This document shows positions 7,733-15,100 of a DNA stretch of 15,959 nt, piece by piece (the stretch's first letter is position 1; every line of letters begins with the position of its first letter). The notes beneath the pieces were generated by a model. The model worked only from the letters and a program-made list of their open reading frames with translations. It was not told the origin of the DNA and searched no databases. The DNA comes from a bacterium (GTDB lineage Bacteria > UBP15 > UBA6099 > JAJRTR01). The translations under genes were made by a program, and so were the position numbers. Location of the stretch: contig JAJRTR010000099.1 of NCBI GenBank assembly GCA_024278215.1, positions 1 to 15,959 of the forward strand. The letters run 5' to 3'.

Positions 7733-8806
7733 TTATTCTTCGAGGAAGCGTTTGAGTTTTTTCGTTGCGCAGGCGTGTTTGAGCTTGCGCAGCGCTTTGG
7801 CTTCGATCTGCCTGATGCGCTCGCGGGTGACACCGAATTCGTTGCCGACGACTTCGAGTGTGCGCGGGTGGCCGTCGATGAGGCCGAACCGGAGTTCGAG
7901 CACGCGCCTTTCGCGGAAACCGATGGTGCTGAGCATCTGGCGTATCTCATCCTTGAGTGCGGTGTAGGAAGCGCATTCGTCGGTGCGCGGGCTGCGCTTG
8001 TCCTCGATGAAGTCTATGAGATGGCTGTCCTCGTCGTCGCCGACTGATGTGTCGAGCGAGATGGGAACTTTGGATATTTTGATCATTTCCCTGATTTTGC
8101 TCTCGGGCATGTCGGTGTGTTTCGAGAGTTCGGCACCTGTGGCTTCGCGACCCAGCTCCTGGCTGAGTTGACGCGAGGTTTTTATGAGTCTGCGTATGGC
8201 GTCGGCCATGTGGATGGGTTTGCGGATCGTCGCGCCCTGATCTGCGATGCCGCGGATGATGCTCTGGCGTATCCACCATGTAGCATAGGTGCTGAAGCGG
8301 GTGCCTTTGCGGTAGTCGTATTTCTCGACGGCGCGCATAAGACCGAGGTTGCCTTCCTGGATCAGGTCGAGAAACGACATGTCGACGTGGCCGACGTATT
8401 TCTTTGCGATGGAGACAACCAGCCTGAGATTCGCTTCTATCAGCTTTGCCTGTGCCGTTTCGTCGCCCAGCTCGATGCGTTTGGCCAGTTCGATCTCTTC
8501 TTCATGGGTCAGGAGCGACACGCGGCCCACATCTTTCATGTACAGTTGGATGGAATCATCTATCGGCGCGTCGGCTTCTATCACCGGCGGCTTCAATTCG
8601 GGTTTTTCATCGTCACCGTATATAAGCGGTTTTCCGTTTTCGTCGATGATCTTTATCCCTTTGGCGATGAACTTATTCATGATGTCCTCGACATCGACCT
8701 CGTGCAGGCTTTCGTCGAGACAGATGATATCCACTATATCATCATAATTTACATATCCCCTGACATTTGATTCTTTCAGGAGCCTGTCAATTTCATTATC
8801 AGCCAT
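7733..8806 (-). CDS. rpoD: RNA polymerase sigma-70 factor, primary (RpoD/SigA) type
   Basis: 357 residues, a short primary-type sigma. Region 1.1 (about 3-55, [13 protein letters not shown]) is present, which argues for group 1. Region 1.2 follows ([28 protein letters not shown]), then region 2 ([47 protein letters not shown]), region 3, and region 4.2 with the -35-reading helix-turn-helix ([27 protein letters not shown]). No large non-conserved insert is present between 1.2 and 2. In the normally near-invariant 2.3/2.4 stretch it differs: E. coli Q437 is kept as Q181, but T440 is I184 and R448 is A192. These positions read or adjoin the upstream end of the -10 element, so its promoter preference may be shifted, or it may be a paralogue of the housekeeping factor. 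Confidence 0.9.
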   Translation of the reverse strand: MADNEIDRLLKESNVRGYVNYDDIVDIICLDESLHEVDVEDIMNKFIAKGIKIIDENGKPLIYGDDEKPELKPPVIEADAPIDDSIQLYMKDVGRVSLLTHEEEIELAKRIELGDETAQAKLIEANLRLVVSIAKKYVGHVDMSFLDLIQEGNLGLMRAVEKYDYRKGTRFSTYATWWIRQSIIRGIADQGATIRKPIHMADAIRRLIKTSRQLSQELGREATGAELSKHTDMPESKIREMIKISKVPISLDTSVGDDEDSHLIDFIEDKRSPRTDECASYTALKDEIRQMLSTIGFRERRVLELRFGLIDGHPRTLEVVGNEFGVTRERIRQIEAKALRKLKHACATKKLKRFLEE

Positions 8807-8832
8807 TATTGTAAGCCGCCTGTTTCCATTTT

Positions 8833-8861
8833 ATAATAATATCCGTCTGTAAACGCTGCAA
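8833..8861 (-). promoter_or_regulatory. Possible promoter of the sigma factor gene
   Basis: On the minus strand TTGCAG (8861-8856), a 17-nt spacer and TATTAT (8838-8833). The start site would be near 8826, about 20 nt before the ATG at 8806. AGGCGG about 10 nt before that ATG is a moderate ribosome binding site. Confidence 0.5.
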
Positions 8862-8942
8862 GTGAAATTTCTTGTTTTCGCCACAATATCGACTGCACGA
8901 TCAATTTTATCGAAGTTCCTGATAGTCAAAAGAAAAAAACTC

Positions 8943-8951
8943 TGTTATAAT
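8943..8951 (+). promoter_or_regulatory. Extended -10 promoter for the FGE-fold gene
   Basis: TGT followed by a perfect TATAAT (8946-8951), with no good -35, fits an extended -10 promoter. The start site would be near 8958, giving a leader of about 180 nt before the ATG at 9138. No riboswitch or attenuator was recognised in that leader. Confidence 0.5.
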
Positions 8952-9137
8952 GCCTTCCGACATTTCCTGACAACGGGCCGACCGCAGGCATTGGCGTTTT
9001 TATCAGGGGTGAAGGGGTTTTTCGTTCCACCGTTTTTCATTGTTTTCGGAGTGACAGGGTTCTCTTCTTCCGGTTTTTCGACATCTTTTCCTGCGACCGT
9101 TGTCCCGCACATTCGCTATAAAGGGCGGCAGAAAATA

Positions 9138-10211
9138 ATGTTTAGACATCCACTCATATTATCCGCGTTTCTATTGTTTTTTTTACCCGCTATTGCTTTT
9201 TCACAAACATCAAACAAGAATGATATTCCCGACAACAGGATGAACGCCCTGATATCAGAACTCAAAGTGCTTTCCACCGATCTTGCCGAGTGGAACACGG
9301 CATCACAGGTTTTTATTGCCCGCCTCGATTCCATCATCGCCAGATACGAGACACGCACCTGCCCCCCCGACTTCGAAGGGTTGCTCGGCGAGCTCGACGC
9401 ATTCGTGTCGGAAATCGCTGTTGCGCAACAAAAGGCGGCAGAACTCAAACGTCGAAGAGCCGTCGTTGTTTCCGCACTGGAATCGGCTGAAAAACAGCAC
9501 GACGGCGCAAAAGCGAATTTGCTCAAAAGCAAACTCGCCACCATTGATGCCGGGATTTTCAAAATCGAGTCGAAAGGCGCGATTATACACCCCGACTGGT
9601 TCAAGGCCTTCCGGAAAATTTTCATGAAATATATGGTCGATACATGCCCCGGCGACATGGTCTTTATCGAGGGTATTTTCTGCATCGATAAATACGAATA
9701 CCCCAACAGGAAAGATGCTGTCCCCGCTATGAACATCTCATATCCTGAAGCCGCCGCCGCCTGTCGCGCCGAAGGCAAAAGACTATGCACACAGCTCGAG
9801 TGGGCGCGTGCCTGCCTCGGCCCGAAATGTCTTTATAACCATGAAGCGCTCAAAGACATAAGTCCCTCGGACTGCAATGCCGGGCTCGACATCTTCCGCA
9901 GCCGCGCTCCATACCCTTCCGGCGACCGCCCCGAATGCGACACCTCGGAAGGTGTCTCCGAAATATACGGTAACGTATGGGAATGGACATCCGGGGAATA
10001 TCACAACAGATATCGAGTTGTGCGCGGCGGCGCGGCCTCACGCGACCGCATGTTGTCTTGCGGTAATTCCACCTGGGCCGAGCCGACAGCGCGTGAACCA
10101 TACTTCGGGTTCCGCTGCTGCGCCGACCCCGCTCCGCCTCCGCCCGAACCGGCGGCACCGGCACCGTCGGCAACGCCTGCCACAGGTACAACCACTGTCC
10201 CTGCCGAATAA
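9138..10211 (+). CDS. Exported coiled-coil protein with FGE/SUMF1-fold domain
   Basis: 357 residues from ATG 9138, preceded by AAGGGCGG. The frame stays open to 8862, but ATG 9138 directly starts a Sec signal peptide (MFRHP, then a Leu/Phe core, cleavage likely near AFSQ, residues 20-23). Residues about 30-150 are charged and helical (LESAEKQHDGAKANLLKSKL), probably a coiled coil. From about 170 the FGE-sulfatase fold follows: DMVFIEGIFCIDKYEYPN, AAACRAEGKRLCTQLEWARAC, GNVWEWTSG (279-287), YRVVRGGA and GFRCC. True formylglycine-generating enzymes have a second active cysteine, in a CxxxxC setting near the end; here the matching stretch is SCGNSTWAEP with only one. A sulfatase-activating role is thus unlikely. 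Its several cysteines may form disulphides. The Pro/Ala-rich tail (331-357) could be surface- or wall-exposed. Function unknown. Confidence 0.85.
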   Translation: MFRHPLILSAFLLFFLPAIAFSQTSNKNDIPDNRMNALISELKVLSTDLAEWNTASQVFIARLDSIIARYETRTCPPDFEGLLGELDAFVSEIAVAQQKAAELKRRRAVVVSALESAEKQHDGAKANLLKSKLATIDAGIFKIESKGAIIHPDWFKAFRKIFMKYMVDTCPGDMVFIEGIFCIDKYEYPNRKDAVPAMNISYPEAAAACRAEGKRLCTQLEWARACLGPKCLYNHEALKDISPSDCNAGLDIFRSRAPYPSGDRPECDTSEGVSEIYGNVWEWTSGEYHNRYRVVRGGAASRDRMLSCGNSTWAEPTAREPYFGFRCCADPAPPPPEPAAPAPSATPATGTTTVPAE

Positions 10212-10222
10212 CCCGCATATTC

Positions 10223-10249
10223 CCCGGAGTTCTTTGTGAGAAATCCGGG
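10223..10249 (+). terminator. Hairpin after the FGE-fold gene, possible weak terminator
   Basis: CCCGGA, G, TTCT, loop TTGTG, AGAA, A, TCCGGG: a 10-bp stem with one G/A mismatch, 12 nt after the stop codon. No T run follows, so intrinsic termination is uncertain; the hairpin may instead protect the mRNA 3' end. Confidence 0.35.
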
Positions 10250-10298
10250 ATAACCGCACTCCAAAACGCTTCGTGCTCTAAAGCAAGCAGTATCGGGG

Positions 10299-10472
10299 TT
10301 ATCGCAACGACTCGAGTTCGGACTTTAATTCGTCGAGTCTGTCCTCGAGTTCTTCGAGCGCCATGAGCTGATGCGGCCTGACCGTGTGAGCCGGCATCCT
10401 CAGCTTCGCGTCTTCGAGTTCCAACGCTGTCTTTCTGATGTCTTCTTCAATTTCTTTTTTCGTTCTCGCCAT
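10299..10472 (-). CDS. 57-residue coiled-coil protein of unknown function
   Basis: ATG 10472 to TAA at 10299 encodes 57 residues. The N terminus (MARTKKEIEEDI) and C terminus (ALEELEDRLDELKSELESLR) are heptad-like and strongly charged, joined by a short basic linker with MPAHTVRPHQ. It should form a helical hairpin or dimer in the cytoplasm. GAGAGA about 7 nt upstream is the ribosome binding site, and a promoter TTGTCG-N17-CATAAT lies at 10519-10491. Regular heptads, binding site and promoter together argue that it is real despite its size. It lies on the same strand as the tracrRNA and about 215 bp beyond it, so tracrRNA read-through would enter it. No family name is claimed. Confidence 0.72.
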   Translation of the reverse strand: MARTKKEIEEDIRKTALELEDAKLRMPAHTVRPHQLMALEELEDRLDELKSELESLR

Positions 10473-10490
10473 AAAGTGTTTCTCTCATTG

Positions 10491-10519
10491 ATTATGTATT
10501 GGTAAACCGTACACGACAA
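10491..10519 (-). promoter_or_regulatory. Promoter of the 57-residue coiled-coil gene
   Basis: On the minus strand TTGTCG (10519-10514), a 17-nt spacer and CATAAT (10496-10491). The -10 has C at the first position. Start site near 10484, leader about 12 nt. Confidence 0.5.
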
Positions 10520-10524
10520 CAGTA

Positions 10525-10549
10525 ACCCGCATATTTCACAAATGCGGGT
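10525..10549. repeat. Inverted repeat ACCCGCAT-N9-ATGCGGGT
   Basis: A perfect 8-bp dyad with a 9-nt centre, directly upstream of the -35 box of the coiled-coil gene and between it and the tracrRNA gene. No T run follows on either strand, so an operator or an insulating RNA hairpin is more likely than a terminator. Much of one arm (AACCCGCATATT) recurs just after the FGE-fold gene stop, near 10210. Confidence 0.45.
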
Positions 10550-10763
10550 GAAAAACCGGAAGAATGCCCATAATACATCGTAACTGCCGACTCTGTGAAC
10601 AGTTTACATGAAATACCCGATGAATAGAACGGATAGAATCTCTCGGACTCCACTCAGAGGTAATCAGGCAAAAAGAAAACATTCCCCCAAACTGAAAGAC
10701 GCGCTTCAGGTAGCGCGTCAGGATGCTTGATTCCTCAAGCATTGCCCGCGACTGAAAAGTCTT

Positions 10764-10800
10764 GCTGTGAGTTGCAAGGTAATCGTCGCTCAGATACAAT
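10764..10800. repeat. Degenerate CRISPR repeat (anti-repeat) upstream of cas9
   Basis: Read on the plus strand, this 37-nt stretch is a diverged copy of the crRNA-sense repeat: it shares CTGTG, TTGCA, TCGTCGCTCAG and the terminal TACAAT, with a one-base insertion in the middle. Its transcript from the other strand is the pairing arm of the tracrRNA. Confidence 0.92.
10772..10800 (+). promoter_or_regulatory. Candidate cas9 promoter inside the anti-repeat
   Basis: TTGCAA (10772-10777), a 17-nt spacer and TACAAT (10795-10800) on the plus strand, wholly inside the anti-repeat. The start site would be near 10807, leaving a leader of about 41 nt with AAGGGG (10836-10841) 6 nt before the cas9 ATG. 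It matches the TTGCAG-N16-TACAAT boxes in every array repeat. Activity is inferred. Confidence 0.55.
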
Positions 10801-10808
10801 ATGTGCAT

Positions 10809-10837
10809 AGAATATCAATATTTCAATAAATTGTCAA
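10809..10837 (-). promoter_or_regulatory. tracrRNA promoter
   Basis: On the minus strand a perfect TTGACA (10837-10832), a 17-nt spacer and TATTCT (10814-10809), predicting a start at about 10802, right at the edge of the anti-repeat. It lies within the predicted cas9 leader and faces the candidate cas9 promoter. Confidence 0.8.
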
Positions 10838-10847
10838 GGGGATAATT

Positions 10848-13800
10848 ATGAATAACAATCAAGGTAATAACGTGGAAAAAATTCTCGGACTGGATATGGG
10901 CCCTAATTCCATCGGATGGGCACTGATCGAAAAGGATAGTGGCGGTTTCAAAAAGCTCATCGACATCGGTGTCAGGGTCTTCGAAGCCGGTGTCGATGAT
11001 GACATTGATTCAGGTAAAGACAAATCACGTGCCACCGCCCGTCGCGAGGCCAGGCTCCACCGCCGACAGCTCGCTCGCCGCGCCCGCCGCATGTCTCTGC
11101 TGGCGGCGAAACTTCAGCATTATGGCCTGCTGCCACAGGGGGATCTCTCGACCCCGGAATCGACCAGGGCATTTTTTGACAAACTCGATTCGGACCTGTC
11201 GCTCGGCATCCCCGACCCGGCGCTGATTCCCTATATACTGCGGACGCGCGCACTCGACAACGAGCAGAACCCACACGCAACAGGACGCGCTCTCTATCAC
11301 CTCGCTCAGCGGCGCGGCTATCTCTCCAACCGCAAAGTCGAGTCCAAAGAGGCAGAGAAAGAAAACAAGATTGTCGAAAAAAGCATCGGTGAACTAAAAG
11401 AAAAGATGAAAGAATGCGGCGTGCGCACGCTCGGCGAATACTTCTCGAAACTCGACCCCCGCGAAAAACGCATCAGGCAGCGATACCTGGGCCGCGATAT
11501 GGTCCTCGCCGAGTTCAACTCGATATGGGATACGCAGAGCAGGCATCATCCTGAAATATTCACAGACGAGGCAAGACGCGAAATACATCTCGCAATCTTC
11601 TTTCAGCGCCCCTTGAAAAGCAACAGCGGCTCCATCGGCAAATGTGAGTTCGAGAACCGGCGCCGCGCTCCGCTCGCACTGCTCATTTCCCAGCGTTTCC
11701 GGCTCCTTCAGCGGGTTAATGACCTGCGCGTCGTTTCACCGGAAGGAATATCAAGACCGCTTACAGAGGCGGAACGCGCCGCCGCGCTCGATGTCCTCGA
11801 ATTCACGGGCACAATGAAATTCACTGCACTTAGAAAAAAACTCAATCTACAGAAATTCAAATTCAATTTCGAATTGTCCGGCGAAAAAGGCGAAAAGGGA
11901 GAAATTTACGGCAACAGGACTTCCGCCAAACTCGCCCGCATCTTCGGCAAGGAACTCTGGCGTGCTTATCCTGATGCAACGAAAGAAAAAATAATTCACG
12001 ACATCCGTTCCATAAGAAAACACGAAGCAAGAAAAAAAGTTGCCGTCGAACGCTGGGGACTTACAGCGGAAAAAGCAGAAGAATTCGCAAAAGTATTGCT
12101 TGAAGAAGGATATATCGCTCTTTCTCGCGCCGCTCTCGAAAAACTCGTTCCACTGCTCGAAAAAGGTGTTTCATACTCGACCGCCGTAAAGGAGATTTAT
12201 CCCCGCGCGACTGATAAACCCCTCGACTTTCTGCCTTCTCAATACTCGCGGCTCACTCCCGATGTGAACAATCCCGCTGTGCGCCGCACTCTCACCGAGC
12301 TGCGCAAGGTCGTCAACGCGATTGTCCGCAAACACGGCAAACCCGACATTATCCGTGTCGAACTCGCACGCAACCTCAAACAAAACCGCAAAAAGAGAAA
12401 AGCTGTTTTCGACGCGAATAATAAGAGACGGGGAAACAGAAAACGAATAAAGAAAAAACTCGAGGAGGAATCCGCAAAATACTGGAGCAACTGGGACATC
12501 AAACGCTCGGACATAGAAAAATGGCAGCTCGCCGAAGAATGCGGCATGATATGCCCTTACACCGGCAAACAGATGGGGTTCCGCTCTCTCTTTGTCGAGC
12601 CGCAGTTCGACATAGAACACATAATCCCTTTCAGCCGCAGCCTCGACAACTCGTTTCTCAACAAGACGCTCTGCTATCACGAGGAAAACAGAAATGTCAA
12701 ACGCAATCAGACCCCCTGGGAAGCCTACGGCGACACCGACAAATGGGACGGGATCATAAACCGCGTCAAGAAATTCAAAGGGGATGCCAGACAGGCGAAA
12801 CTTCGCAAGTTCCAGACAAAAAAAGTCGATCTCTCCGACTTCACCAGCAGACAGCTCAACGACACGCGCTACGCATCGAAACTCGCTATGCGCTATCTCG
12901 GGCTTCTTTACGCTTCCGGCAGCGAGGGCTACGATCTCGAAGGCCGCCGCCGCGTCCAGGCATCTTCCGGCGGCGTCACCTTCTTCCTGCGTAATCTCCA
13001 CGGCCTCAACTCCGTGCTCGCGCCCGGCCCGGCGAAAACCCGCGAAGACCATCGCCACCATGCCATCGACGCCGTCTGCGTCGCGCTCGCCGAACCCGCC
13101 ACTGTAAAACTGCTCGGCGACGCCGCCGAACAGGCCGAGAAAAAACATGCCGTGAAGAACTTCGACCCCGCCATTATTTCCGAGCCGTGGCCCGGCTTCA
13201 AATATGACATAAGCACCGCCGTTAAATCCGTTATCACCTCTCACGCTCCGCAGCGCAAAGTCAACAAAGCCCTGCACAAAGAGACTATTTACAGCAAAAT
13301 CCACACAGACGAAGACGGCGAACAATGTGTGCATATCCGCAAAAAGATCGAAAACCTTACTCAGAAGATGATTAAGGATATCGTGGACCCTGTCGTCAAA
13401 GAAAAAGTCATCGACGCGCTCGGCGGCGGCAATCCCGCGCAAGTCTTCAAAGACCCCGCCAACCACCCATTCTTCGAGACAAAAGACGGAAGAATAATAC
13501 CGATTCACAGCGTCAAGGTAAGTGTTAAAAAAACAATAACAAAGATCGGCAAAGGCATTAAAGGCAGAAACGTCGTTACTTCGTCCAACCACCATATCGA
13601 AATATTCGAGGTACCCGCGAAAAAGAACAAAACCAAATGGGTCGGCCGCATCGTTTCCACCCTTGAAGCGATGGACCGCCTGCGCCGTAAAGCGCCTGTC
13701 GTAGATCGTGAGCCCGGCGAAGACCCCAGGTTCAAAAACGGCAGATTCCTGTTCTCACTCTGTGGTGGCGACATCATCCGCATCGGCCACGACGACATCG

Positions 13801-14030
13801 AATTGCTGGACGAAAATGGCAAGGACGATCTCTCCTGCCTCTACAGGGTGCGCACTGTGACAATACAGGGAGGCGGAATGTTAACATGCGTCAGGATCAA
13901 CGACGCACGGCCCAAGAAAGAAATCGGCAAAGAAGATATGTATTGGCCATCGGTTTCAGTTCTTAAAAGGGACGGCTGCCGGAAGGTAAACGTTACGCCG
14001 CTCGGGGAGGTGATCCCGGCTAATGATTGA
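10848..14030 (+). CDS. cas9: Cas9, type II-C RNA-guided DNA endonuclease
   Basis: 1060 residues, the compact size of II-C Cas9. Together with crRNA and tracrRNA it cuts both strands of matching foreign DNA. RuvC-I is at LGLDMGPNSIGWAL (catalytic D16). An arginine-rich bridge helix spans about 60-82. The recognition lobe follows to about 485. RuvC-II has E505 in IIRVELARNLK. The HNH domain has H591 in FDIEHIIPFSRSLDNSFLN and N614 in EENRN. RuvC-III has H738 and D741 in DHRHHAIDA. The C-terminal wedge and PAM-interacting region (about 800-1060) ends at GEVIPAND. All catalytic residues are present, so it should be active. ATG 10848 has AAGGGG 6 nt upstream. The TGA overlaps the cas1 start by 8 nt, so the two are translationally coupled. 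The promoter is probably within the anti-repeat. The PAM cannot be read from this sequence. Confidence 0.97.
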   Translation: MNNNQGNNVEKILGLDMGPNSIGWALIEKDSGGFKKLIDIGVRVFEAGVDDDIDSGKDKSRATARREARLHRRQLARRARRMSLLAAKLQHYGLLPQGDLSTPESTRAFFDKLDSDLSLGIPDPALIPYILRTRALDNEQNPHATGRALYHLAQRRGYLSNRKVESKEAEKENKIVEKSIGELKEKMKECGVRTLGEYFSKLDPREKRIRQRYLGRDMVLAEFNSIWDTQSRHHPEIFTDEARREIHLAIFFQRPLKSNSGSIGKCEFENRRRAPLALLISQRFRLLQRVNDLRVVSPEGISRPLTEAERAAALDVLEFTGTMKFTALRKKLNLQKFKFNFELSGEKGEKGEIYGNRTSAKLARIFGKELWRAYPDATKEKIIHDIRSIRKHEARKKVAVERWGLTAEKAEEFAKVLLEEGYIALSRAALEKLVPLLEKGVSYSTAVKEIYPRATDKPLDFLPSQYSRLTPDVNNPAVRRTLTELRKVVNAIVRKHGKPDIIRVELARNLKQNRKKRKAVFDANNKRRGNRKRIKKKLEEESAKYWSNWDIKRSDIEKWQLAEECGMICPYTGKQMGFRSLFVEPQFDIEHIIPFSRSLDNSFLNKTLCYHEENRNVKRNQTPWEAYGDTDKWDGIINRVKKFKGDARQAKLRKFQTKKVDLSDFTSRQLNDTRYASKLAMRYLGLLYASGSEGYDLEGRRRVQASSGGVTFFLRNLHGLNSVLAPGPAKTREDHRHHAIDAVCVALAEPATVKLLGDAAEQAEKKHAVKNFDPAIISEPWPGFKYDISTAVKSVITSHAPQRKVNKALHKETIYSKIHTDEDGEQCVHIRKKIENLTQKMIKDIVDPVVKEKVIDALGGGNPAQVFKDPANHPFFETKDGRIIPIHSVKVSVKKTITKIGKGIKGRNVVTSSNHHIEIFEVPAKKNKTKWVGRIVSTLEAMDRLRRKAPVVDREPGEDPRFKNGRFLFSLCGGDIIRIGHDDIELLDENGKDDLSCLYRVRTVTIQGGGMLTCVRINDARPKKEIGKEDMYWPSVSVLKRDGCRKVNVTPLGEVIPAND

Positions 14031-14982
14031 GCGAGTGATCGACATCACGGAAACCGCTGTGCATCTTTCCACAAAAGGAGCTCTGCTCGCTGTCACGAAG
14101 AAAGACGCCGACACCTTGAAGCCGCGACCGCGCGGCGCACGCGCACACGACCCGGCAAACCCGCCACCCGCCGAAACTACTATCCCCTTCGAGGAGATAG
14201 CCGCCGTAGTCGCCGCGCATCCGCACATCACTTTCAGCAGGGCGGCCGTCTCCGATCTTGCCGCCGCGGGCGCTATCCTCGTCGTCTGCGACGACAGATT
14301 CACTCCTTCCGCCATGATGCTGCCACTTGCCGCAAATTTCATACAGACGGAGAGATTCGCCGCACAGGCCGCCGCGCAACTGCCTGTAAAGAAAAGAGCC
14401 TGGCAGAAAATCATCAAAGCAAAAGTCCGGGCACAGGCCAGGCTGCTCAGAGAGGTTCGCGGGAAAGACTTCAGACTCGCCTCACTCGCCGAGCGCGTTA
14501 AATCCGGCGACAGCGACGGCATCGAAGCGCAGGCCGCACGCGCCTACTGGCCCGCTCTTTTCAATAATCCACAATTCCGCAGACACCGCGACGGCGGCGG
14601 CCCCAACATCTTTCTCAACTACGGCTACACCATCCTTCGCGCCATCACCGCACGTGCCGTCTGCGCCGCCGGCCTCCACCCCTCTCTCGGCCTCCACCAC
14701 CACAACCGCTACGACACCTTCTGCCTCGCCTCCGACCTCATGGAGCCCTTCCGCCCCATCGTCGACCGCGCCTCCATCAACCTCTACTGGGAAATGGACC
14801 TCGAACCCGCCCTCGACTCGAACGCGCGCGCAACCCTCATCCGGTCTCTAACCGACACTCGAATCCTCTACAAAAAAGAAGAACGCACCATTTTCGATGT
14901 ACTCAACAAAATCGCCTTCAGCCTTGTTGAAGTATTCGCGGGTAAACGTAAAAACATATCGCTGCCGGAACGATTTATCTGA
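14023..14982 (+). CDS. cas1: Cas1, type II spacer integrase
   Basis: 319 residues. With Cas2 it forms the integrase that adds new spacers to the array. The N-terminal beta domain runs to about residue 95 (ITFSRAAVSDLAAAGAILVVCDDRFTPS is typical) and the helical catalytic domain follows. Metal-binding residues are visible: E168 in GIEAQAARAYW, a histidine in the HHH triplet 225-227 of LGLHHHNRYD (most likely H226), and E241 in SDLMEPFRPIVD. Residues about 28-55 carry an extra Pro/Arg-rich loop not seen in the shortest type II Cas1 proteins. ATG 14023 overlaps the end of cas9 by 8 nt. From about 14560 to 14870 the codons are almost all C-ended and the plus strand is very poor in G, unlike cas2. 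No cas4 or csn2 is present, consistent with subtype II-C. Confidence 0.96.
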   Translation: MIERVIDITETAVHLSTKGALLAVTKKDADTLKPRPRGARAHDPANPPPAETTIPFEEIAAVVAAHPHITFSRAAVSDLAAAGAILVVCDDRFTPSAMMLPLAANFIQTERFAAQAAAQLPVKKRAWQKIIKAKVRAQARLLREVRGKDFRLASLAERVKSGDSDGIEAQAARAYWPALFNNPQFRRHRDGGGPNIFLNYGYTILRAITARAVCAAGLHPSLGLHHHNRYDTFCLASDLMEPFRPIVDRASINLYWEMDLEPALDSNARATLIRSLTDTRILYKKEERTIFDVLNKIAFSLVEVFAGKRKNISLPERFI

Positions 14983-15068
14983 ATCCTGGATATAGAAGGG
15001 AAAGCATTAAAAAAAGACAAAAACGGCAAAAGAGAATAATGATTTCTGCTTCGCCGAGCCTCCGGCGG

Positions 15069-15100
15069 CTTAAGACAACTTCTGAAGAAGTCTTCTTAAG
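15069..15100. other. Hairpin in the cas1-cas2 gap
   Basis: CTTAAG (15069-15074) pairs with CTTAAG (15095-15100), and inside them ACTTC pairs with GAAGT around a TGAA loop, separated by a small internal bulge. A second GC-rich dyad (GCCG...CGGC, about 15053-15066) stands just before it. The 226-bp gap holds no other gene. The hairpin could attenuate or process the cas9-cas1 message before cas2; no T run follows immediately. Confidence 0.45.

Larger units (their letters stand above)
10689..10802 (-). ncRNA. tracrRNA of the type II-C CRISPR locus
   Basis: Transcribed leftward from about 10802, seven bases past its -10 box. In order it holds: the anti-repeat (10800-10764, 37 nt); a short nexus-like hairpin GACT-TTTC-AGTC (10761-10750); a perfect 8-bp hairpin ATGCTTGA-GGAA-TCAAGCAT (10742-10723); and a perfect 8-bp GC-rich hairpin GACGCGCT-ACCTGA-AGCGCGTC (10719-10698) followed by TTTCAGTTT, a plausible terminator. 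Read-through would meet a second T-rich stretch at 10680-10670. The anti-repeat pairs with the minus-strand repeat at nearly every base: 19 continuous pairs at the 3' end of the repeat, then a small A/AT bulge, then pairs with one internal mismatch. It should guide RNase III cutting and load Cas9. About 114 nt is usual for II-C. The exact 5' and 3' ends are inferred. Confidence 0.92.

Noticed and set aside
8862-9137. Open frame extending the FGE-fold protein by 92 residues
   Set aside because: The ATG at 9138 starts a clear Sec signal peptide with a ribosome binding site. The extension would bury it and begins before the predicted start of transcription near 8958.
10525-10549. Dyad as terminator of the tracrRNA or the FGE-fold gene
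   Set aside because: The T run lies before the stem on the minus strand and none follows on either strand, so intrinsic termination is not supported.
12171-13595. 474-codon open frame antisense to cas9
   Set aside because: It lies fully inside cas9 on the other strand, follows the codon bias of cas9, is rich in Phe/Val without domain motifs, and no promoter or ribosome binding site was noted. It is a shadow.
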